From contig JARLJF010000131.1 of the NCBI GenBank assembly GCA_031291335.1, positions 1 to 52,125 of the forward strand: a DNA stretch of 52,125 nucleotides, written 5' to 3'. A program made the translations under genes and the position numbers. The DNA is from Pandoraea sp. (GTDB taxonomy: Bacteria; Pseudomonadota; Gammaproteobacteria; Burkholderiales; Burkholderiaceae). Shown here piece by piece: positions 46,363 through 52,125 of this stretch. Positions within the stretch are counted from its first letter, which is position 1. Each line of letters opens with the position of its first letter. The notes beneath the pieces were generated by a model. The model did not search any database and was not told the origin of the DNA. It saw only the letters and a program-made list of their open reading frames with translations.

Positions 46363-47271
46363 ATGAACGCCATCGCTTCGCAACACACGCCGCCGAGCGG
46401 GCAAGCGCCCATCGAACCGGTGTACCGGCCGGAATTCGTGCTCGAACCCACGCCGGCAGAGCTATCGTCGATTCAGCGTCCGCTCTCGACTTTTGAAACG
46501 CTCTATCGCCTGAGCTGGCTGCGCAAGACCGTCATCCTGTGCGTGCTCGCCATCATCTGGGAAATCTACGGCCGCTGGCTCGACAACGCCCTGCTCTTTC
46601 CCAGCTTCACCGACACCGTCAGCGCGTTTGCAAGCGGCCTGACCAGCGGTGTGTTGCTGCTGCGCGCCGCGGTCTCGCTCAAGACGCTGCTCGTGGGCTA
46701 CGGCATCGGTATTGCCCTCGCCGCGGTGCTCACCACCGTCGCCATCAGCTCGAAGATCGGCAACGACCTGCTCGAGACGCTCACCGCGATGTTCAACCCG
46801 CTGCCCGCCATCGCGCTGCTGCCGCTCGCCCTGATCTGGTTCGGGCTCGGCAACGGCAGTGTGATCTTCGTGCTCGTGCACTCGGTGCTGTGGGCCGTGG
46901 CACTCAACACGCACAGCGGCTTTCGGGGCGTGTCGAAAACGCTGCGCATGGTCGGTCAGAACTATGGGCTCAAGCGTTTCGCGCTGGTACAGCACGTGCT
47001 CATTCCGGCCGCGTTTCCGAGCATTCTCACCGGTCTGAAGGTGGGTTGGGCGTTCGCATGGCGCACGCTGATTGCGGCAGAACTCGTGTTCGGTGTGTCC
47101 TCAGGCTCGGGCGGCCTCGGCTGGTACATCTTCGAGAACCGCAATTCGCTGGAGACGGCCAACGTCTTCGCCGGGTTGTTCTTCGTGATTCTGATCGGGC
47201 TGGCGGTCGAGAATCTGCTGTTCGCCCGCATCGAGAAACGCACGCTGCATCGCTGGGGCATGCAGCACTGA
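46363..47271 (+). CDS. ABC transporter permease (NitT/TauT family)
   Basis: A 302-residue permease with about six membrane helices after a 55-residue soluble N-terminus. The EAA-type loop is KTLRMVGQNYGLKRFALVQHVLIP, and AWRTLIAAELVFGVSSGSGGLG is a typical SsuC/TauC block. GAGGAGAC lies before the ATG at 46363, 10 nt after the ATPase stop. Confidence 0.9.
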   Translation: MNAIASQHTPPSGQAPIEPVYRPEFVLEPTPAELSSIQRPLSTFETLYRLSWLRKTVILCVLAIIWEIYGRWLDNALLFPSFTDTVSAFASGLTSGVLLLRAAVSLKTLLVGYGIGIALAAVLTTVAISSKIGNDLLETLTAMFNPLPAIALLPLALIWFGLGNGSVIFVLVHSVLWAVALNTHSGFRGVSKTLRMVGQNYGLKRFALVQHVLIPAAFPSILTGLKVGWAFAWRTLIAAELVFGVSSGSGGLGWYIFENRNSLETANVFAGLFFVILIGLAVENLLFARIEKRTLHRWGMQH

Positions 47272-47350
47272 CGTGCAACTTTGCGGCTGTGTCTGATTGA
47301 CGCCCCTTCGGGGGCATGAATAATTCGAACTATCAGGAGACAACAACACC

Positions 47351-48388
47351 ATGAACCGACGCCCTTTCGCCAATTTCACTCGCTGGGCAAGCGCACTGGC
47401 GCTCGCCGCCACCACGGCGCTCACCACGCTCGGCAACGCCGCCCACGCCGAAGCCAACACCGTGCGACTCTCGCATGGCTACGGCATTCTCTATCTGCCG
47501 CTGATGGTCATGCGCGATCAGCATCTCATCGAGAAGCATGCGAAGGCGCTGGGACTCGGCGATGTGAAAACGACGTGGACGATTCTCGATGGCGGCAACG
47601 TGATCAATGACGCGATGCTCGCCGGCAATCTCGACGTGGCAGGCACGGGCGCACCGGGCTTTGCCACGCTGTGGTCGAAAGCGCACGGCATTCCGCGCTC
47701 GGAAGTGATCGGTCTGTCGGCACTGTCGACCGGCCCGCTCTGGCTCAACACGAACAACCCGAACATCAAGTCGCTCAAGGACTTCACGCCGAAGGACAAG
47801 ATCGCGATTCCGGGTATCAAGACGTCGCTCTCCGCCGTGCTGCTGCAAATGGCCGTGGCCAAGACGTTTGGCATCGAGAATTACGCGAAGCTCGATCCGC
47901 AAACGGTCAGCCTGAGTCATCCGGAGGCGCTCAGCGCCCTGCTCTCGGGCAAGACGGAAATCACCGCGCACTTCACCTCGCCGCCGTTCTCGTATCAGGA
48001 GCTGAAGGACCCGCGCATCAAGCGCGTGCTGAATTCGACCGACGTGCTCGGCAATATCACCATCGACGTGGTGTTCGCGCCCAAGCAGTTCACGGTGCAG
48101 AATCCGAAGCTGGTGCAGGCCATTCTGGAGGCACAGGAAGAGGCCGCAGCCTACATCGCGAAGGATCACGTAGGTGCGGCGAAGACGTTCCTGCGCGTGT
48201 CGAAGATGAATCTGCCGCAAGCCGAGATCGAGCAGATGATCGCAGACCCGGGTCTGCAATTCACCACAACGCCCAATGGCCTGATGCAGTACGTCGAGTT
48301 CATGGGTCGCGCGGGCACGATCAAGACGCGTCCGGCGAAGTGGAGCGATCTGTTCGTGCCGCAAATGGCTGCGCGTCAGGGAAGCTGA
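47351..48388 (+). CDS. ABC transporter substrate-binding protein (NitT/TauT family)
   Basis: A 345-residue periplasmic binding protein with a signal peptide (about 1-33, cleavage near NAAHA-EA) and the SsuA/ThiY-like fold (VRLSHGYGILYLPLMVMRD, WTILDGGNVINDAMLAGNLDVAGTG). The ligand is unknown; sulfonates, nitrate-like anions or aromatic acids are all seen in this class. AGGAG lies 17 nt upstream of the ATG. A hairpin follows the stop. Confidence 0.88.
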   Translation: MNRRPFANFTRWASALALAATTALTTLGNAAHAEANTVRLSHGYGILYLPLMVMRDQHLIEKHAKALGLGDVKTTWTILDGGNVINDAMLAGNLDVAGTGAPGFATLWSKAHGIPRSEVIGLSALSTGPLWLNTNNPNIKSLKDFTPKDKIAIPGIKTSLSAVLLQMAVAKTFGIENYAKLDPQTVSLSHPEALSALLSGKTEITAHFTSPPFSYQELKDPRIKRVLNSTDVLGNITIDVVFAPKQFTVQNPKLVQAILEAQEEAAAYIAKDHVGAAKTFLRVSKMNLPQAEIEQMIADPGLQFTTTPNGLMQYVEFMGRAGTIKTRPAKWSDLFVPQMAARQGS

Positions 48389-48401
48389 GGAAAAACTCGA
48401 A

Positions 48402-48427
48402 GCAGCGGCGTAGTCTTGCGCCGCTGC
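48402..48427. terminator. Hairpin terminator between convergent operons
   Basis: A perfect 9-bp stem GCAGCGGCG / CGCCGCTGC with an 8-nt loop. On the minus strand a TTTTT follows 6 nt later, so it best ends the radical SAM operon and probably also stops the ABC transcript. Confidence 0.7.
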
Positions 48428-48490
48428 GCAGAGAAAGGCGGGTCGATCTCCGGCACGCCGCACCGTGCACGACACCCGACCTGTACCGAC

Positions 48491-49651
48491 TTAGCTAGCC
48501 GGCGTTGCCATCGAGACTCGATTCACGCACGCACGGACATGTCGATAGAATCCGACTAACGCACTGCAATAGTAGCTGGGGTTGTCGTAACTTTCGCCAT
48601 CGAAGCGATGGGCGACATACCCGCCACCGCACGCGATGAACGCTTCACATTGGCGACACGCTGCGTGCACCTCCGGATAGCGCGTGCGCGCGAGGTCGAC
48701 AAAGTCACGGAGCTTGTGCGTCTCAAGACCCAATCCGGTGTGGCTGGCATCTGTCTTGCAAATGGAAAGCACGTCGAGCAACCGATAGCTGCCGTCACTC
48801 TCCACCACAGCAATCGGCGCCAACGCGCCACCAAATGCATCGAGTTCGGAACGACGGCCGAGCACGCCCCGGATGAACGTCTCGAAGATGCGCACGTGGA
48901 AGTCAGGATCGTCGATAGCGAGCCACGCATCGAATCCTCGACACAGGAAATCCAGCAAACGCGCGTGGGTGTACGCCTGAATGTGCCGCGGAGGCGCGGC
49001 AAAGTTGGCGTCCGGCAGCAGGAAGTCAACGTCGCTCAGCCCCAACGCACGGAAGTAGGAGAGAATTCGCGCCGGATCGTTGTTGGGGTCGATCACCGCC
49101 AGCACGCCGTTGAACACACGCCGTGATTGCGGGTAGGACAGGCACAAGCGAATGGCCTGCTCGACACGAGCGCCCGTCCCCTGCTTCGAGAAATCGTATC
49201 GATGCCGATCATGCAGCGCTGGCGGGCCATCGCAACTGATGCCGAGCGTCGCGCCAAACTCGGCATACAGGTCAAGCCATGACGTGTCGATCAACACACC
49301 ATTGCTTTGCGTCACGATGGCCAACTCAGCTTCGCTCAAACGATCGCGCAAGTGCTTGAAGAAGCGGGCTGTGCGCTGCTTGCCAAGCAACAGCGGTTCG
49401 CCCCCGTGAATCTCCAACGTCATTCGCGCCGATGGAAATGCACTGCGATGCTCGATCAGGCGTTCGACCAACTGGTCGAGGTGCGACGCGCTCAGGAATT
49501 TTGGACGCTGCCGCCACCCCTGATCGACCCCTTGGTACATATAGCAATAGTCGCAGTCGATATTGCAACGCTCGGCAACCTTGACCATCACCAGAAGATC
49601 GCCGGCATCATCTGACGCGATATCGCCCCCCTTGCCACTGCGCGCGGTCAT
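48491..49651 (-). CDS. Radical SAM/SPASM peptide maturase, cyclophane-forming type
   Basis: A 386-residue radical SAM enzyme. The SAM cluster is C29-x3-C33-x2-C36 (KVAERCNIDCDYCYMY), and the family loop EIHGGEPLLLG follows. The C-terminal SPASM-like domain has C332, C335, C341 and C362 in CRQCEAFIACGGGYVAHRF and NPSYYC. The KVAxRC start, WRxRPKF and CGGG-HR-NPSxYC pattern match my memory of FxsB/three-residue-cyclophane-forming maturases, which cross-link an aromatic ring to a beta-carbon in ribosomal peptides. It lies 18 nt after the 126-residue gene. The substrate is not proven. Confidence 0.85.
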   Translation of the reverse strand: MTARSGKGGDIASDDAGDLLVMVKVAERCNIDCDYCYMYQGVDQGWRQRPKFLSASHLDQLVERLIEHRSAFPSARMTLEIHGGEPLLLGKQRTARFFKHLRDRLSEAELAIVTQSNGVLIDTSWLDLYAEFGATLGISCDGPPALHDRHRYDFSKQGTGARVEQAIRLCLSYPQSRRVFNGVLAVIDPNNDPARILSYFRALGLSDVDFLLPDANFAAPPRHIQAYTHARLLDFLCRGFDAWLAIDDPDFHVRIFETFIRGVLGRRSELDAFGGALAPIAVVESDGSYRLLDVLSICKTDASHTGLGLETHKLRDFVDLARTRYPEVHAACRQCEAFIACGGGYVAHRFDGESYDNPSYYCSALVGFYRHVRACVNRVSMATPAS

Positions 49652-49669
49652 CGATACGAACTCGTCAAT

Positions 49670-50050
49670 TCACTTCGCTTTGCCGGCCACCGGCGGGCGC
49701 GCCTTGGCGGCGGCACTCTCGTCCGGATGCGGCGCCATCAGCTTCGTGTGCGCGGCGAATACCGCCGAATCGTCGGCGCCCCGTTTCATCTCCGAAATCA
49801 CCGAGGCAATGATATTGGCGCCGGTCAATGCCGCCGCGTCGCCTTGGTTCGCGTCGCCGTAGTGCACGAGAATGCCCGGCAACCCCGGCACGTCAGCCAA
49901 CGGCACGAAGCGATCGCCAGACGACACCGGCACTACGCGGTATAGCGGCACGCTATCGACCTCATGGCCGAAAGCCGTCTTGATTTTCGCTGATTGCTCC
50001 TTGCTCAGACCGAGCGATCCCACGGGGAAAAACAGTTCCGAAGCTGCCAT
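49670..50050 (-). CDS. Uncharacterised 126-residue protein in the maturase operon
   Basis: I do not recognise this family. It starts MAASELFFPVGSLGLSKEQ, has mixed alpha/beta-like sequence (LYRVVPVSSGDRFVPLADVP, GILVHYGDAN), an Ala-rich helix, and a flexible Pro/Ala/Lys tail (AKARPPVAGKAK). There is no signal peptide, Cys or membrane segment. A strong GGGAGG sits 7 nt before the ATG, better than for its neighbours, which may mean high expression. It could be a substrate or precursor, a peptide-recognition partner, or a small structural protein. Confidence 0.8.
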   Translation of the reverse strand: MAASELFFPVGSLGLSKEQSAKIKTAFGHEVDSVPLYRVVPVSSGDRFVPLADVPGLPGILVHYGDANQGDAAALTGANIIASVISEMKRGADDSAVFAAHTKLMAPHPDESAAAKARPPVAGKAK

Positions 50051-50083
50051 CTCATTGCCTCCCTTCAGGTCAGAAGATACTCA

Positions 50084-50641
50084 TTAGAACTGCGTGTTGA
50101 AAAAGAATGTCTGGAACAGGCGACCGTTCTCCTTGCAATCGCCGAAGTGTCCCTGGCTCGCGTGAAAGCGGCGACCGCGAAACAGGATCAGGCGATTGAA
50201 GCGGTTTGCGATCCGGTCGGTCATCGTCCAACGCTCCCAGGCGGTGGCGTCGGCATCGCAACATTCGCGCTGCCGTTCGTCGTCGGGGTAGAGATCGAAA
50301 CCGGTTTCCTTGTGCTGGAAGAACGCCGTGCCTGCCTGGGGCGGTGCTTCAGGGGTCAGGTAGACAACGCCGGACCATACCGTGGTGTGATCCGCATGCA
50401 CCCACGTAGTGTCGTGCTTGACGCTGTATTGGAACGCACCGTTGTAGGTGTTCGGCGGCCAATACGTGATCGGTGACTTGACGATATTCTGGATGGCGTC
50501 CTTCAACCCGTCATGCAGGAACGGCCCCGTGCGAGCGCCGGGATAGTTGCCCTTTACCGTGAACGCCTGATTCAGTGCAAACGTTCGGACATCGTTCGGG
50601 TCGTGATAGAAATTGTCGGTAACGATGATGGAATCGTGCAT
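50084..50641 (-). CDS. 2-oxoglutarate/Fe(II) oxygenase-like protein (DUF6445-like)
   Basis: A 185-residue protein with the jelly-roll iron site: His82-x-Asp84 in WVHADHTTVW, distal His160 in LFRGRRFHASQGHFG, and Arg174 in ENGRLFQTFFFN as 2-oxoglutarate ligand. GVVYLTPEAPPQAGTAFFQH is a typical core strand pair of small prolyl-hydroxylase-like oxygenases. It would hydroxylate or otherwise oxidise a residue of a substrate. ATG 50641 is used; GTG 50650, in a GTGA overlap with the PP-loop gene stop, is an equal alternative and shows coupling. Confidence 0.75.
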   Translation of the reverse strand: MHDSIIVTDNFYHDPNDVRTFALNQAFTVKGNYPGARTGPFLHDGLKDAIQNIVKSPITYWPPNTYNGAFQYSVKHDTTWVHADHTTVWSGVVYLTPEAPPQAGTAFFQHKETGFDLYPDDERQRECCDADATAWERWTMTDRIANRFNRLILFRGRRFHASQGHFGDCKENGRLFQTFFFNTQF

Positions 50642-50646
50642 ATGAC

Positions 50647-51645
50647 TCACTCTGTTTTATCAGAGACCTCGGGGGTATCGGGCCGCAGCCGGTCAAGAAC
50701 CCATTGCTGATGCTCCGGCGTAATCTCCGGACGATCCACTTTCTCGAAACCCACCTTGCGGTCGTAGAAGCCGGCGCGAATCTCCTTCGAGACTTCGTAG
50801 ATATGCGGATTGAAACCCTGTACATCGTAGAGATGCTGCTCCACCACACCGATCAGTTTGCAATTCGATGTGTTACCTGCCATCGATACGGGCTTCCAGC
50901 CGGCGTCTCGAATCCATTGCATTTGCTCGGCCTCAGTGAGCTTTCTGGCCAGGAGCGGCGAAGCGCAGATGAAGCCGTTGTCCGTTTCGCGCTTCGTGAA
51001 GCCGCTCACGGGATAGGCAAGTGGCGGAAATCGATGACCGCTGAGGATGAGGCGAAGATTGAGTGCCCGGCAGGTTTTCGCCATCGCGGCAAAAACCCCA
51101 CTGATGCATGATGAGCACGGGATACGCCCCGAGGCGGACTGAAGCGACTCGCGGGCAATGCTGCGAATATCGATCTTTTCGATCACCAGCGACACGCCGA
51201 AACGGGCGCAGAACGCCGATGCGTTGTCCTTGACTTCGTCGGGAATGAACCCGTTATCGACGAGCACGGCAATGGGATGCAAGTCCAGTTCCTTCACGGC
51301 AAGCAGCAACGTGAGGGCGCTGTCCTTTCCCCCCGAGAACGCCAGCACGCAATCCGGTGTGCCCGTACCCCGGCATGCGGCGACGACGTCGAGTAGTTTG
51401 CGTTGCGTGTAATCGCCGCGAGCGGATTCGGCAGCGAAGGCATGACAGGCATCACAGATACCGTCCGGCGCGATATGAACCCCGGGCAAATCTTCAGTGA
51501 GCAAACACCGCTGGCAGTAGCGATCGATCGCCTGCGCCGTACCGCTGACGGCATCGACACGGAGTCTGCGCAACGGCGCACCAGTGGCATCGAACAGCTT
51601 CGCACGTTGTTCCGCCGACAAGTTCATGAGGGTTGACGACATCAT
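50647..51645 (-). CDS. PP-loop ATPase, N-acetyl-sugar-amidotransferase (WbpG/PseA)-like
   Basis: A 332-residue protein. Cys pairs at 44/47 and 64/67 (YCQRCLL, GICDACHAF) form a zinc ribbon; then comes the PP-loop FSGGKDSALTLLL (104-109), a CSSC pair and GHRFPP. This order matches WbpG/PseA, which adenylate an amide and insert ammonia from HisH/HisF-like partners to make an amidine. No such partner is visible here, so the reaction is open: amidine, thioamide or amide formation. GGAG lies 5-8 nt before ATG 51645 / ATG 51642. Confidence 0.82.
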   Translation of the reverse strand: MMSSTLMNLSAEQRAKLFDATGAPLRRLRVDAVSGTAQAIDRYCQRCLLTEDLPGVHIAPDGICDACHAFAAESARGDYTQRKLLDVVAACRGTGTPDCVLAFSGGKDSALTLLLAVKELDLHPIAVLVDNGFIPDEVKDNASAFCARFGVSLVIEKIDIRSIARESLQSASGRIPCSSCISGVFAAMAKTCRALNLRLILSGHRFPPLAYPVSGFTKRETDNGFICASPLLARKLTEAEQMQWIRDAGWKPVSMAGNTSNCKLIGVVEQHLYDVQGFNPHIYEVSKEIRAGFYDRKVGFEKVDRPEITPEHQQWVLDRLRPDTPEVSDKTE

Positions 51646-51791
51646 CGCAACTCCAATGTGAGCTATCGAAAGCGATATCTCATCAGGGATTCGCGGCTCG
51701 GCGAAACGGCTACCGAGCCGCACGGTTCGTCAACGAACACGAGAGCGCAAGCCCCCTGCACACTCTCGTGTCGTAGACATCGGCTTCGCGA
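51646..51791 (-). promoter_or_regulatory. Structured spacer between the collagen-like gene and the enzyme genes
   Basis: In 146 nt four hairpins can form. They are ACACGAGAG / CTCTCGTGT (51737-51745 with 51763-51771); GTTCG / CGAAC (51725-51729 with 51734-51738), which overlaps the first and so excludes it; GCGGCTCGG / CCGAGCCGC (51693-51701 with 51713-51721); and TATCG / CGATA (51664-51677). None has a T-run. This suggests attenuation, processing or mRNA stabilisation that sets different amounts of the repeat protein and the enzymes. Confidence 0.5.
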
Positions 51792-52125
51792 TCAGTGCAG
51801 CCCTTGGGCGCCTTGAATTCCTTGAGCCTGTTCCGGACCTTGAACGCCTTGAGGTCCTTGCGGGCCTTGCATGCCCTGTACGCCTTGAACACCCTGAACA
51901 CCTTGCATGCCTTGCGGACCTTGCAAACCTTGTGCGTATTGATGTCCCTGCGGCCCTTGCATGCCCTGCATACCCTGCGGTCCTTGCAGACCTTGAGCGC
52001 TCTGCATGCCTTGCGGACCTTGCAAACCTTGTGCGTATTGATGTCCCTGCGGCCCTTGCATGCCCTGCATACCTTGCGGTCCTTGCAGACCCTGAGCACT
52101 CTGCATGCCTTGCGGACCTTGCAAA
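51792..52125 (-). CDS. Collagen-like X-Gln-Gly repeat protein, C-terminal part (partial)
   Basis: The frame is open to the window edge, so the N-terminus is missing. The visible 110 residues are almost wholly X-Q-G triplets, that is Gly-X-Gln in collagen register, with X = Pro, Met, Leu, Ala, Val or Ile. The Gly is replaced twice per repeat unit (MQS and HQY), and one PEQ occurs near the end; it closes with AQGLH. It lacks Lys, Arg and Cys. It may be a triple-helical fibre or surface protein, or the substrate of the enzymes downstream, whose genes follow on the same strand. Confidence 0.85.
   Translation of the reverse strand, partial: LQGPQGMQSAQGLQGPQGMQGMQGPQGHQYAQGLQGPQGMQSAQGLQGPQGMQGMQGPQGHQYAQGLQGPQGMQGVQGVQGVQGMQGPQGPQGVQGPEQAQGIQGAQGLH
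51904..52125. repeat. 99-bp tandem repeat within the collagen-like gene
   Basis: Units span 51904-52002 and 52003-52101, with a third beginning at 52102 and cut by the window edge. Each encodes 11 triplets (33 residues). The two full units differ at three positions, all synonymous (Gln CAG/CAA twice, Ser AGC/AGT). Confidence 0.93.

Noticed and set aside
51904..52125. The regular repeats as a CRISPR array.
   Set aside because: The units are 99 bp, contiguous and in frame, without unique spacers; they encode X-Q-G triplets.

Overview
The window is a dense, high-GC stretch of a betaproteobacterial chromosome. Gene content and order (exbB-exbD-lpxK-Trm112-kdsB-adk, divergent murJ/rpsT, divergent purM/hda, pcnB-folK-dNK-panB) fit the Burkholderiaceae, and a Pandoraea- or Burkholderia-like organism is my best guess. 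This rests on protein recognition by eye, not on a database search.

Layout. 1-5300: end of an ExbB/TolQ gene, then an overlapping envelope operon (exbD, lpxK, Trm112-like, kdsB), adk, an SDR dehydrogenase and an Mpo1-like membrane protein. 5300-11700: SirB1-like protein and MurJ on the minus strand, rpsT, an outer-membrane beta-barrel, a DUF3579 protein, argF and ppnP. 11700-26460: mostly housekeeping genes (patatin-like protein, murB, yajQ, plsY, ybaK, an acyl-CoA synthetase-like enzyme, xerD, queG, tsaE, amiC, a DedA protein, mutL, miaA). 26650-34350: an accessory catabolic operon with a polyamine/opine-type ABC importer, a creatinase-like M24 protein whose metal site is degenerate, a metal-dependent amidohydrolase and a LysR regulator. 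It is preceded by two AT-rich palindromes spaced three helical turns apart. 34380-36940: a second LysR and a divergent MFS exporter gene that looks broken by a frameshift. 37050-43240: purM, hda, a HAD phosphatase, pcnB, folK, a deoxynucleoside kinase and panB. 43300-48390: a TctD/TctE-like two-component system divergent from a NitT/TauT-type ABC importer, with an 11-bp direct repeat at the importer promoter.

The most unusual part is the last 3.6 kb (48491-52125), a minus-strand operon that runs off the window. In transcription order it holds: a collagen-like protein made of X-Gln-Gly triplets, with 99-bp tandem repeats; a PP-loop ATPase of the sugar-amidotransferase (WbpG/PseA) type with no glutaminase partner in the window; a small 2-oxoglutarate/Fe(II)-oxygenase-like protein; a 126-residue protein I cannot assign; and a radical SAM/SPASM enzyme resembling three-residue-cyclophane-forming peptide maturases. 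Together this looks like a peptide- or protein-modifying system. The substrate could be the Gln-rich collagen-like protein or the 126-residue protein, and it may be undescribed.

Regulatory signals include several clear Rho-independent terminators, a strong rpsT promoter, and several genes whose start codon lies only 7-9 nt after a -10-like hexamer, which suggests leaderless or near-leaderless mRNAs.
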